Below, one piece after another: positions 16,078-24,132 of a stretch of 64,000 nt of DNA. This DNA comes from Pacificitalea sp040119125. Its GTDB lineage: Bacteria > Pseudomonadota > Alphaproteobacteria > Rhodobacterales > Rhodobacteraceae. Made by a program: the position numbers and the translations under genes. Within the stretch, counting starts at the first letter, position 1; every line of letters starts with the position of its first letter. The notes beneath the pieces are model-generated. The model was not told the origin of the DNA. It made no database searches and saw nothing but the letters and a program-made list of their open reading frames with translations. The stretch covers positions 372,001 to 436,000 of the forward strand of contig JBEDTR010000016.1 of NCBI GenBank assembly GCA_040119125.1, given 5' to 3'.

Positions 16078-17610
16078 ATGACCGAGATCGCCACTCTACG
16101 CAGCGACGCCACCTTGCCCGCAACCGCCGATAGCGCGCCCGGCTCCCCGCCCGCGACGGTCGAGCCATCGGCCCTGCCCCATAACATCGAGGCCGAGCAG
16201 CAATTGCTGGGCGCGATCCTGACCAATAACGACATTTTTGACCGGGTGGCCTCGGTCGTTGGGCCGCAGCATTTCTACGATCCGGTCCATGCGCGCATCT
16301 TCGAGGTCGCCTCCGCCCGGATCGCCAAGAACCTGCAAGCCACGCCGGTGACGCTGAAGTCCTTCCTTGAGGATGACGAAGGCCTCAAGGAATTGGGCGG
16401 TCCGGCCTATCTGGCTCGCTTGGCCGGTGCCGCCATCGCCAGTTTTGCCGCGCGCGATTATGCGCAGATCATCTATGACCTCGCGATCCGGCGGGAGCTG
16501 ATGGCGCTGGGGCGGGATATTTCGTCGAAGGCCGCCAATGTCGATGTAGCCTCCGAGCCCAAAGAACAGATCGTCGAGGCCGAGCAGCGGCTTTATGCCT
16601 TGGGCGAGGAAGGCAAATCCGAGAGCGGCTTCCAAAGTTTTCTGCGCGCCGTCACCGATGCGGTCAATGTCGCCAACGCCGCCTATCAGCGCGAAGGCGG
16701 TCTGGCGGGCGTATCGACCGGGTTGATGGATCTGGATAAGAAACTGGGCGGCTTGCATAAATCCGACCTTCTGATCCTTGCCGGGCGCCCGTCGATGGGC
16801 AAGACCTCGCTCGCGACCAATATCGCGTTCAACATCGCCAAGGCCTATCGCCGAGGCCTGCTGCCCGATGGCAATGAAGGCGCGGTCGAAGGCGGCGTGG
16901 TCGGGTTCTACAGCCTTGAAATGAGCGCCGAGCAGTTGGCCGCGCGGATCCTGTCGGAAGCGGCTGAGGTTCCGTCCGAACAGATCCGGCGCGGTGATAT
17001 GACCGAGGCCGAATTCCGACGCTTTGTCGAGGCTGCCAAATCGCTGGAAAGCTGCCCGCTCTACATCGACGACACGCCCGCCCTGCCGATCAGCCAGCTT
17101 GCCGCGCGCGCGCGTCGTCTCAAGCGGACCCATGGGCTTGACGTGCTGATGGTCGATTACCTCCAGCTGGTGCGCGCCGCCACCGCGAAAGATAGCCGCG
17201 TCAACGAGGTGTCCGAGATCACGCAGGGCCTGAAGGCTATCGCCAAGGAACTCAACATCCCGGTCGTGGCCCTGTCGCAGCTGTCACGTCAGGTGGAAAA
17301 CCGCGAAGACAAACGTCCGCAGCTGTCGGACCTGCGGGAATCCGGCTCGATCGAGCAGGACGCGGATGTGGTGATGTTTGTGTTCCGCGAAGAATATTAC
17401 AAGGAACGCGAAAAGCCCGGCGATCACGATCTGGAAGCGATGGCGCGTTGGCAAGAAGACATGGAACGCCTGCATGGCCGCGCCGAGGTGGTGATCGGCA
17501 AGCAGCGGCACGGGCCCATCGGCAGCGTTGATTTGAGCTTCGAGGGTCGGTTCACCCGCTTCGGCAATCTGGTGAAGCCTTGGCAGGATGGTCAGGGCGA
17601 TCAGTTCTGA
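16078..17610 (+). CDS. dnaB: Replicative DNA helicase
   Basis: 510 residues. It unwinds DNA at the replication fork as a hexamer. The N-terminal helical domain begins with PHNIEAEQQLLGAILTNN. The RecA-like ATPase has Walker A GRPSMGKTS at about residues 236-244, Walker B region LDVLMVDYLQLV, and the SQLSRQVENR and DLRESGSIEQDADVVMF motifs. The MTEIATLRSD start was chosen over an upstream open frame because it aligns with typical lengths. A bidirectional terminator separates it from the convergent coaD. Confidence 0.96.
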   Translation: MTEIATLRSDATLPATADSAPGSPPATVEPSALPHNIEAEQQLLGAILTNNDIFDRVASVVGPQHFYDPVHARIFEVASARIAKNLQATPVTLKSFLEDDEGLKELGGPAYLARLAGAAIASFAARDYAQIIYDLAIRRELMALGRDISSKAANVDVASEPKEQIVEAEQRLYALGEEGKSESGFQSFLRAVTDAVNVANAAYQREGGLAGVSTGLMDLDKKLGGLHKSDLLILAGRPSMGKTSLATNIAFNIAKAYRRGLLPDGNEGAVEGGVVGFYSLEMSAEQLAARILSEAAEVPSEQIRRGDMTEAEFRRFVEAAKSLESCPLYIDDTPALPISQLAARARRLKRTHGLDVLMVDYLQLVRAATAKDSRVNEVSEITQGLKAIAKELNIPVVALSQLSRQVENREDKRPQLSDLRESGSIEQDADVVMFVFREEYYKEREKPGDHDLEAMARWQEDMERLHGRAEVVIGKQRHGPIGSVDLSFEGRFTRFGNLVKPWQDGQGDQF

Positions 17611-17649
17611 CCGCGCGCAGGCTGACGCCGCTTACTAACGGACCTCACC

Positions 17650-17683
17650 AAAACGCCCGCCTGTCGACACAGGCGGGCGTTTT
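17650..17683. terminator. Bidirectional terminator between dnaB and coaD
   Basis: A perfect 12-bp stem, ACGCCCGCCTGT with ACAGGCGGGCGT, has a four-base loop, AAAA on the left and TTTT on the right. It can end transcription of both convergent genes. Confidence 0.9.
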
Positions 17684-17714
17684 GCATTGCAATCGCCAAT
17701 AACTGCACTGGCGA

Positions 17715-18212
17715 TCAAATCTTGCCCAGCTTCTCCAGCAATGCCGTTCGGACGGCGGCGGGGACAAAGCCGCTGACATCGCCGTCAAGCCGGGCGATTT
17801 CCTTGACCAGCTTCGACGCGATGGCCTGATGCTGCGCCTCGGCCATCAGAAACACGGTCTCGATGGAGCTGTCGAGCCGCCGGTTCATCCCGACCATCTG
17901 ATATTCATATTCGAAATCCGCGACCGCACGCAGGCCCCGGATGATGACCCCGGCGCCGACGTCGCGGGCACAATCGATCAGCAGGTTCTCGAACGGGTGC
18001 ACGATAATTTCGGTCCCGGTGCGTTCGGCCAATTCGACACATTCCGCTCCGACCATCTCCACCCGTTCTTCCAATGTGAAAAGCGGCCCCTTGTCCCGAT
18101 TGACCGCCACACCGATCACAAGCCGGTCCACCAACCGCGCAGCGCGCGCGATAATATCGCGATGGCCCAGAGTGATCGGGTCGAACGTCCCCGGATATAG
18201 CCCGATACGCAT
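17715..18212 (-). CDS. coaD: Phosphopantetheine adenylyltransferase
   Basis: 165 residues. It makes dephospho-CoA from 4'-phosphopantetheine and ATP, the penultimate CoA step. The nucleotidyltransferase motif YPGTFDPITLGHRDII is at the N-terminus. IIRGLRAVADFEYEYQM and the ISSTxV-like region (here SKLVKEIARLDGDVSGFVP) are also conserved. It is a single gene on the minus strand, divergent from the Fur-family gene. Confidence 0.95.
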   Translation of the reverse strand: MRIGLYPGTFDPITLGHRDIIARAARLVDRLVIGVAVNRDKGPLFTLEERVEMVGAECVELAERTGTEIIVHPFENLLIDCARDVGAGVIIRGLRAVADFEYEYQMVGMNRRLDSSIETVFLMAEAQHQAIASKLVKEIARLDGDVSGFVPAAVRTALLEKLGKI

Positions 18213-18376
18213 GTCGGCTGTCCCCTTGCATTTTATATGAAAAAACCATGTGCGGCAGGTGGAGGCAAGGCATCAAGACCACCCGAGCGCAAACAGTCTT
18301 TGAACCTGACGTCGCACCAGCCGGGTTCCCACCGCGCGGCGGGTGCGCTATCAAATCTCTCCAAGCGGAGGCGCCG

Positions 18377-18790
18377 ATGTCCGAGACGATCCAGCAACGC
18401 TGCGCGGCCAAGGGGCTGCGCATGACCGGCCAGCGCAAGGTGATCGCCGAGGTGCTGGAAGGCTCCGACGATCATCCTGACGCGGAGGAGCTTTATGCCC
18501 GTGCCAGCGCCCGCGATCCGCGCATCTCGCTGGCGACCGTCTATCGCACGGTGAAGCTGTTTCAGGAGCGCGGCATCCTCGACCGGCTTGAATTCGGCGA
18601 TGGGCGCGCCCGCTGGGAGGATGCGCGCCGCGACCACCATGACCACCTGATCGACGAGACCACCGGACAGGTGATCGAATTTGTCGACGAGGAGATCGAA
18701 GCGTTGCAGGAGAAGATCGCGCGCAAGCTGGGCTACCGACTTACCGGGCACCGGATGGAGTTGTTTGGCGTCCCGTTGAAGAAGCTCTGA
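18377..18790 (+). CDS. Fur-family transcriptional regulator (Fur/Mur)
   Basis: 137 residues from an ATG with GGAGG nine bases upstream; the longer open frame back to 18248 lacks a site. The winged helix is AKGLRMTGQRKVIAEVL with recognition region ISLATVYRTVKLF. The metal-sensing segment is RRDHHDHLIDETTGQVIEF. The CxxC pairs of a structural zinc site are absent. The sequence resembles rhizobial and roseobacter Mur (manganese-responsive Fur) and ends in ELFGVPLKKL like them. It lies 97 bases upstream of eno, a conserved neighbour pair in the order. Whether it senses Mn or Fe cannot be read from the sequence. Confidence 0.88.
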   Translation: MSETIQQRCAAKGLRMTGQRKVIAEVLEGSDDHPDAEELYARASARDPRISLATVYRTVKLFQERGILDRLEFGDGRARWEDARRDHHDHLIDETTGQVIEFVDEEIEALQEKIARKLGYRLTGHRMELFGVPLKKL

Positions 18791-18887
18791 GCCTATCCTG
18801 AGTGCGCCGATACGTTTGACGGTTTTCCCGCAGCGTCACCCCTGCTAATCCTGCGTTTGAACGGGACCAAGCAAGGACGCCTCACCC

Positions 18888-20165
18888 ATGAGCACCATCA
18901 TCGACATTCACGCGCGCGAAATCCTCGACAGCCGTGGCAATCCGACGGTCGAAGTGGACGTTACCCTGGAAGACGGCACAATGGGCCGCGCCGCCGTGCC
19001 TTCGGGTGCCTCCACCGGCGCCCATGAGGCCGTCGAGCGTCGCGATGGCGACAAATCCCGCTACAAGGGCAAAGGCGTGCTGGAAGCCGTCGCTGCCGTG
19101 AACGGTGAAATTGCCGAGGCGCTTGTGGGTTTTGACGCGACCGAGCAGGTCGCCATTGATGGCACCATGATCGAACTCGACGGCACCGACAACAAGGGCC
19201 GTCTGGGCGCCAATGCGATCCTCGGCGTCAGCCTCGCCACTGCGAAAGCCGCCGCCGATTATACCGGCCAGCCACTGTTTCGCTATGTGGGCGGCACCTC
19301 CGCCCGTCTGCTGCCCGTGCCCATGATGAACATCATCAACGGCGGCGAGCATGCCGATAACCCGATCGACATTCAGGAATTCATGATCATGCCGGTTTCG
19401 GCCAGCTCGATCAGAGAAGCGGTGCGCATGGGCTCCGAAGTGTTTCACACGTTGAAAGCCGAGCTTTCCGCCGCCGGTCATAACACCGGGATCGGTGACG
19501 AGGGCGGTTTCGCGCCGGGCCTCAGCTCGACCCGCGAAGCCCTTGATTACATCCTGAAATCAATCGAGAAAGCTGGCTATAAACCCGGCGAGGATATCCA
19601 CCTCGCGCTCGATTGTGCCTCGACCGAATATTACCGCGACGGCAAATATGAGATGAAGGGCGAAGGCGCATCGCTGAGCTCCGATGAAAATGTCGCCTAC
19701 CTTCAGGCGCTGTGCAACGACTACCCGATCATCTCGATCGAGGACGGCATGGCCGAGGATGATTGGGACGGCTGGAAGGCCCTGACCGATGTGCTGGGCG
19801 ATAAGGTGCAGCTGGTCGGCGACGACCTGTTCGTCACCAACCCCACCCGTCTGGCGGATGGTATCGCGCGCGGTTGCGGCAACTCCATGCTGGTGAAGGT
19901 CAATCAGATCGGCTCGCTGACCGAGACGTTGAAGGCTGTCGATATGGCCCATCGCGCGCGCTTTACCAACGTGATGTCGCATCGCTCGGGCGAGACCGAA
20001 GACGCGACCATCGCGGATCTCGCAGTCGCGACCAATTGCGGGCAGATCAAGACCGGCTCGCTGAGCCGTTCGGACCGGCTGGCCAAGTATAACCAACTGA
20101 TCCGGATCGAGGAAATGCTGGGAGAAAGCGCCGAATATGCCGGACGCTCGATCCTGAAGCCCTGA
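18888..20165 (+). CDS. eno: Enolase
   Basis: 425 residues. It interconverts 2-phosphoglycerate and phosphoenolpyruvate. Conserved parts are ARQILDSRGNPTVE-type opening (here AREILDSRGNPTVEVDV), PSGASTGAHEA, MMNIINGGEHADN, GDEGGFAPGL, the signature LVKVNQIGSLTET and MSHRSGETEDATIADLAVA. Metal-binding acids and the catalytic lysine region are intact. Confidence 0.97.
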   Translation: MSTIIDIHAREILDSRGNPTVEVDVTLEDGTMGRAAVPSGASTGAHEAVERRDGDKSRYKGKGVLEAVAAVNGEIAEALVGFDATEQVAIDGTMIELDGTDNKGRLGANAILGVSLATAKAAADYTGQPLFRYVGGTSARLLPVPMMNIINGGEHADNPIDIQEFMIMPVSASSIREAVRMGSEVFHTLKAELSAAGHNTGIGDEGGFAPGLSSTREALDYILKSIEKAGYKPGEDIHLALDCASTEYYRDGKYEMKGEGASLSSDENVAYLQALCNDYPIISIEDGMAEDDWDGWKALTDVLGDKVQLVGDDLFVTNPTRLADGIARGCGNSMLVKVNQIGSLTETLKAVDMAHRARFTNVMSHRSGETEDATIADLAVATNCGQIKTGSLSRSDRLAKYNQLIRIEEMLGESAEYAGRSILKP

Positions 20166-20172
20166 GCGACCA

Positions 20173-20199
20173 AAGGGGCGTGCCAACGGCGCGCCCCTT
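20173..20199 (+). terminator. Hairpin after eno
   Basis: A 12-bp stem with one G-U pair (AAGGGGCGTGCC with GGCGCGCCCCTT) has a three-base loop and lies eight bases past the eno stop. There is no T-run, so termination may be weak or factor-aided. Confidence 0.5.
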
Positions 20200-20316
20200 G
20201 CACGACGCCCTTCTCCCATTCGCAGGCTCGTTCACAGCCATCAGCACCCGCGAATTTGGCGGCTAAGGGCTGCGCAACTTCGGTCGGGACAGTCCGCCGT
20301 CGGCGGGCTACAAACG

Positions 20317-20350
20317 AAAAAGAGCGGACCCGCAGGCCCGCTCTCTCTTT
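20317..20350 (-). terminator. Terminator of the PRC-barrel gene
   Basis: AGAGCGG and CCGCTCT pair around a 10-base loop. On the minus strand the stem is followed by CTTTTTCG. It begins 16 bases past the stop of the PRC-barrel gene. Confidence 0.75.
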
Positions 20351-20365
20351 CACATTCCGGGAATA

Positions 20366-20908
20366 TTAGTCCCAGAAGCCCTCATCGATGTCTTCCATCG
20401 ATTCCAGTTCGTCTTCGGAGTGGTTGGTCACCAGCGCGAATTCCACGTCGTCCACGGGCACGAGGCGCACGTTTTCGACCGGAATGATGACGTGCTTGTC
20501 ACCAATGTCGAGGAAGCCGCCGACCTCGGCTACAACACCGACCATCTGGCCGGAGCGGTCGAGCACGATGTCTTCGATCTCACCGACCTGCTCCCATTCC
20601 GCATCGACTTCGGTGTAATTGGCGTCTGCCCAATTGGCATCATCCACATCTACCCCGTAGACCGGACCACCGGTGATATCGCGGGTGCGGATCAGTTGAG
20701 CACGATCCCAGGCACCGCTGGTTGCGTCGGTCTGGGCGGTTGCGTCAACGGTGCCAAGGTTGGTCTCGGCATTCGCGGTCGCGCCGGTTTGCGCCTCGGT
20801 TTCCATCGCGGTTTCGCCGTCGGCGGGCACATGCTGTTCAGCCATGGCGCCAGTAGCGGCAAAGCTCAGGGCAACGGCGCTGGTCAGGGTGGCAAAGCGT
20901 TTCATCAT
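20366..20908 (-). CDS. Exported PRC-barrel domain protein
   Basis: 180 residues. A clear signal peptide (MMKRFATLTSAVALSFAATGAMA, cleavage after AMA) targets it to the periplasm. An acidic Ala/Thr linker follows. The PRC-barrel domain at about residues 65-165 contains ITGGPVYGVDVD, VGEIEDIVLDRSGQMVGVVAEVGGFLDIG and VIIPVENVRLVPVDDVEF. Such periplasmic PRC-barrel proteins are common in alphaproteobacteria and often stress-linked, but a biochemical role is not known. Two adjacent ATGs exist; AAGGA is closer to ideal spacing for the second (20905). A GGAAC-N16-CGTT promoter lies just upstream. Confidence 0.85.
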   Translation of the reverse strand: MMKRFATLTSAVALSFAATGAMAEQHVPADGETAMETEAQTGATANAETNLGTVDATAQTDATSGAWDRAQLIRTRDITGGPVYGVDVDDANWADANYTEVDAEWEQVGEIEDIVLDRSGQMVGVVAEVGGFLDIGDKHVIIPVENVRLVPVDDVEFALVTNHSEDELESMEDIDEGFWD

Positions 20909-20938
20909 AGTGTCCTTTCAATATCTTGCTGCCTGAAC

Positions 20939-20963
20939 AACGAGAAACCCGGCGAGGCGTTCC
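20939..20963 (-). promoter_or_regulatory. EcfG-type general stress promoter of the PRC-barrel gene
   Basis: Read on the minus strand, GGAAC (20963-20959) and CGTT (20942-20939) are separated by exactly 16 bases. This matches the GGAAC-N16/17-CGTT consensus known for the alphaproteobacterial sigma factor EcfG. It is about 30 bases before the start codon, so the transcript would have a very short leader. Confidence 0.6.
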
Positions 20964-21174
20964 GAAAATTATCATTGAAACGAGAAGATTAGTTGAGGAA
21001 CCTGACGTTGCGGAGGCTGCGTTCCGCGCGTCCGCAATTGCCTTATTATTGGCGTGACAGATGTCTGGTCCTTACCTTGCAGCGCGCCGCCCCCATCGAA
21101 GGAACCCGCGCAGCCGCCCGGCGGTTGGACTGATGCCGTGTGCATCCCCTGCCCGGCCCAACCCCGGAGACCCG

Positions 21175-22602
21175 ATGCACGACGATACAGAACCCCGCAT
21201 GTTGTCCTGCGATGTCGCGATTATCGGCGCAGGTACTGCCGGGATGGCCGCGCTGCGCAAACTCAAAGACACAGGTCTTCAGGTTTTGATGATCGATCCA
21301 GAATTTCGCGGCACCACCTGCGCGAATACAGGATGCATGCCGTCGAAGCTTATAATCGCTGCCGCCGAAGCCGCGCATATGGCCCGGTCGGCAACAGTAT
21401 TTGGCGTGGAGGCCGAGCCCCGTATCGATGGTGCAGCGGTAATGGCCCGTGTGCGGAAACTACGTGATGAATTTGCATCCGGCACACAGAACACGCTGAT
21501 GGACATGACCGATGGCATCCGCCTGCAATCCCGCGCCCGGTTTATCGGGCCGAACCAGTTACAGCTCGATGACGGGCGGCAGGTCACGGCCCAACGCATC
21601 ATCATCGCGACAGGCTCAGACCCGATGCTGCCCGGCCCATATCAGGCGCTCAGCGATCTGTGTCTCACCAATGAGACCGTGTTCGAAATCCCGGATCTCC
21701 CCCGCAGTCTCGCCGTCATTGGTGCCGGTCCGATTGGGGTGGAACTGGCCCAATCCTTTGCTCGGCTGGGGGTTGATGTGGCGTTGTTCGACACTGGCAG
21801 CACGGTCGCGGGCTTAAGCGACCGGGCCGTTTCTGATGCGCTGGCCGATGCGCTTCGGCTGGAGTTTCCGGTGCATCTGGACGTCACCCCGGAGCCGCGC
21901 CGCGCCGGCGATCAGGTCGAATTGTCATGGGGCACCGATCCGAGCAAAAGGTTTGATCGGGTTCTCGTGGCCACCGGGCGTCCGCCAAACCTCGACGGAT
22001 TGGATTTGGAGACCACCGGCCTGCAATTGGATGATCACGGCACACCGGTCTTCGATCCAGAAACTTTGCAATGCGGTGACGCGCCGATCTTCCTTGCCGG
22101 AGACGCGAATGCGGCGCGCCCGCTGCTGCATGAGGCCAGTTCCGAAGGGGCGATTGCCGGCGCAAATGCCGCAAGCTGGCCTGATCTAGGGGACGCGACG
22201 CGGATGGAGCCGCTTGCAATAACCTTCACGCGGCCCAACGCCGCGACCATCGGACAGGTGCCTCAACCCGGCTGCGCCACCACGGTGACCGGTAGCGCGG
22301 ATTACACCGATCAGGGCCGGGCAAAGGTCGAGGCGCGCGCCCATGGTCTGCTCCGCATTTACGCGGATCGACACAAGGGTCGGATACTTGGGGCGTCGCT
22401 CGCCGCGCCGGATGGCGAGCATCTCGCCCATCTGCTGGCCTGGGCCATATCGGCGGGGATGACGGCCAGCCAGATGCTGGATCTGCCGTTTTACCATCCC
22501 ACCGTAGAGGAAGGTCTCAAATCCGCGCTGCGTGACATCTGCAAGGCCACGGCAAGTCCGGTGACTTGGTCGCGCGATAACGGGCAGCCGAGCGGGGCGT
22601 GA
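21175..22602 (+). CDS. Dihydrolipoyl dehydrogenase-like pyridine nucleotide-disulfide oxidoreductase
   Basis: 475 residues from the ATG with GGAGA just upstream. The FAD fold (CDVAIIGAGTAGMAALRKL), the redox-active disulfide TTCANTGCMPSK, the NAD(P) fold (LAVIGAGPIGVELAQSFARLG) and a second FAD motif (PIFLAGDANAA) are present. The C-terminal dimer domain carries YHPTVEEGL, with the His-Glu pair of the lipoamide dehydrogenase/glutathione reductase class. No 2-oxoacid dehydrogenase genes are nearby, so it is probably not the housekeeping E3. A mercuric-reductase-like or other disulfide substrate is possible. Confidence 0.8.
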   Translation: MHDDTEPRMLSCDVAIIGAGTAGMAALRKLKDTGLQVLMIDPEFRGTTCANTGCMPSKLIIAAAEAAHMARSATVFGVEAEPRIDGAAVMARVRKLRDEFASGTQNTLMDMTDGIRLQSRARFIGPNQLQLDDGRQVTAQRIIIATGSDPMLPGPYQALSDLCLTNETVFEIPDLPRSLAVIGAGPIGVELAQSFARLGVDVALFDTGSTVAGLSDRAVSDALADALRLEFPVHLDVTPEPRRAGDQVELSWGTDPSKRFDRVLVATGRPPNLDGLDLETTGLQLDDHGTPVFDPETLQCGDAPIFLAGDANAARPLLHEASSEGAIAGANAASWPDLGDATRMEPLAITFTRPNAATIGQVPQPGCATTVTGSADYTDQGRAKVEARAHGLLRIYADRHKGRILGASLAAPDGEHLAHLLAWAISAGMTASQMLDLPFYHPTVEEGLKSALRDICKATASPVTWSRDNGQPSGA

Positions 22603-22608
22603 GGCGGC

Positions 22609-22785
22609 TCAAAGCCGCGGCACCCTGCCCCCGCGCGGATCAGCGCTCATCCATTCTGGCAGGCCAATCCAGCGTTCGACCGCAAAAAGCGCAAGGCAGA
22701 TGCCGATCACCGCAATGACCAGTAACACCCGGCTCATGGGCGGCGGGTTTTGCACCCAGCGGCGTGCGCGCATCAACCAGAACAT
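22609..22785 (-). CDS. Small membrane protein, 58 residues
   Basis: The ORF reads MFWLMRARRWVQNPPPMSRV, then a single hydrophobic span (LLVIAVIGICLALFAVERW) and a short tail ending in RVPRL. The layout of an Arg/Trp-rich head, NPP turn and one transmembrane helix resembles small conserved Rhodobacterales proteins of unknown function. It ends seven bases from the convergent oxidoreductase gene. It is too short for most ORF callers. The ribosome site (GGATGTGCA) is weak. Confidence 0.6.
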   Translation of the reverse strand: MFWLMRARRWVQNPPPMSRVLLVIAVIGICLALFAVERWIGLPEWMSADPRGGRVPRL

Positions 22786-22835
22786 TGCACATCCTTTGCG
22801 TAACTTGGTGCATCCTGCGCGCCCGCGAGGAAAAT

Positions 22836-22867
22836 GAAAAGCGGCGGCAGGTTACCCCACCGCCGCT
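22836..22867 (-). terminator. Terminator of the FMN reductase gene
   Basis: AGCGGCGG and CCGCCGCT form an 8-bp stem with a 12-base loop. On the minus strand the stem runs into TTTCATTTT. It lies about 20 bases past the stop of the FMN reductase gene. Confidence 0.75.
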
Positions 22868-22885
22868 GGGTCCGATCCTGCCGGT

Positions 22886-23479
22886 TCAGGCGATTTCGCC
22901 CGCGCGGCCAGCACGGGTCACGCGGGTCCACCATTCCAGCTCAGACAGCATCTGATCGGAAGATGGCTTGATGATCGCTTCGATATCCGACATCGGGCCA
23001 TTCTTGCCCATCGGATGCACATCGATGAACGCACCTGCCGCGATGTGGACCGCGTTGCGCAGCGGCACCATCTGCAATTCCACGGCGATGGTGCGCAGAT
23101 GCTCAATCGCACGCGCTGCGCCGACGCCACCATAGCCGATCGCGGCTGCGGGCTTGCGCACCCATTGCGGATAGGCTTGGTCAAACGCGTTTTTCAAAGC
23201 GCCGGTGATCGAGTGATTGTATTCAGCAACGACGAAAATATACCCGTCGAATTCATCGATCTTGGCCTGCCACGCCTGCGCGGCCGGATCTTCGGAAGGC
23301 ACATAAAGGGAGGAGCCTACCTCGTCGAAAAGCGGCAGGTTGAATTCAGCCAGATCGACAATCTCGGCGTCAAAGCCGCCATGGGCCTCGACCTGCGCCA
23401 GCATCCACTGGGCCGGTTTATCAGCGAACCGCGCCTTGCGGGTTGAGCCGATGACGATGGCGATTCTGGGTTTGGACAT
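22886..23479 (-). CDS. NADPH-dependent FMN reductase family protein
   Basis: 197 residues. The flavodoxin-like fold opens with RIAIVIGSTRKARFADKPAQW (phosphate-binding loop). VVAEYNHSITGALKNAFDQ and AAAIGYGGVGAARAIEHLR are the flavin-binding segments of this family (ChrR/YieF/ArsH relatives). It probably reduces FMN or quinones with NAD(P)H. It is divergent from an HxlR-family regulator, a common pairing for redox-sensing control of such reductases. Confidence 0.85.
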   Translation of the reverse strand: MSKPRIAIVIGSTRKARFADKPAQWMLAQVEAHGGFDAEIVDLAEFNLPLFDEVGSSLYVPSEDPAAQAWQAKIDEFDGYIFVVAEYNHSITGALKNAFDQAYPQWVRKPAAAIGYGGVGAARAIEHLRTIAVELQMVPLRNAVHIAAGAFIDVHPMGKNGPMSDIEAIIKPSSDQMLSELEWWTRVTRAGRAGEIA

Positions 23480-23522
23480 GTATGGTCTCCACCAATCCGT
23501 AGGTTTCTAATCGATACCGACG

Positions 23523-24041
23523 GTGTCGGTGTGGGCAGTAGGTAGATGGGGAGACAGGCAGTTGACAGATCCAGCACCGCACAGGCCTCCGCGCAGGAGC
23601 GCACAGACAATTGCATCTGCGCCACGCTCGGCGGAAAGCACTGCCCCCCAACGGTCCGATGAGACCCACGCGCTTGATCCGCCTCACAGCCCGTCCAAAT
23701 GCCGCGAAATTTCGGCAATGCTGGCGCGGGTCGGGGATAAATGGTCGATCCAGGTGATTTCGCGTCTGGGCGGTGGGTCGATGCGGTTTTCCGCATTAAA
23801 GTGCGAGATTGGCGCCATCAGTCAGAAGATGCTCACCCAGACGCTGCGCAATCTCGAACGCGACGGCTTTGTCGAGCGCACTGTCACCCCGGAACGCCCG
23901 CCACGGGTCGATTATGCCCTAACCCCCCTCGGGCGGGATCTGCTCTGCCCTGTGGAGGCTTTGGCGCAATGGACCTTGGCCAACCACCACCGCATTGAGC
24001 GCGCCCGCGCGGCATTCGACGCCGCCACGCCCGACACCTGA
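23523..24041 (+). CDS. HxlR-family winged-helix regulator
   Basis: 172 residues if the GTG at 23523 is used. A TTG at 23562 has a better ribosome site (GGGGAGA) and would give 159 residues. The HxlR domain is at about residues 55-160: SKCREISAMLARVGDKWSIQVISRL, RFSALKCEIGAISQKMLTQTLRNLERDGFVER and VDYALTPLGRDL. Many members sense aldehydes or electrophiles through an N-terminal cysteine, and Cys60 (in SPSKCREI) is at that place. It probably controls the divergent FMN reductase gene. The N-terminal 50 residues look unstructured, which adds doubt to the start. Confidence 0.82.
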   Translation: MSVWAVGRWGDRQLTDPAPHRPPRRSAQTIASAPRSAESTAPQRSDETHALDPPHSPSKCREISAMLARVGDKWSIQVISRLGGGSMRFSALKCEIGAISQKMLTQTLRNLERDGFVERTVTPERPPRVDYALTPLGRDLLCPVEALAQWTLANHHRIERARAAFDAATPDT

Positions 24042-24132
24042 GCACCGCGCCCCATTTCCATCTGCGCCGAACCGTCCTAGGTTTACCGCTGACGGCAGTT
24101 TCGCCCCCAGCATCTCGAATATCGAAGGCCCC

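Noticed and set aside
20997..21023. GGAAC-N18-CGTT on the plus strand, as a stress promoter for the disulfide oxidoreductase
   Set aside because: The spacer is 18 bases, outside the 16-17 of the EcfG consensus, and it lies more than 150 bases before the start codon.
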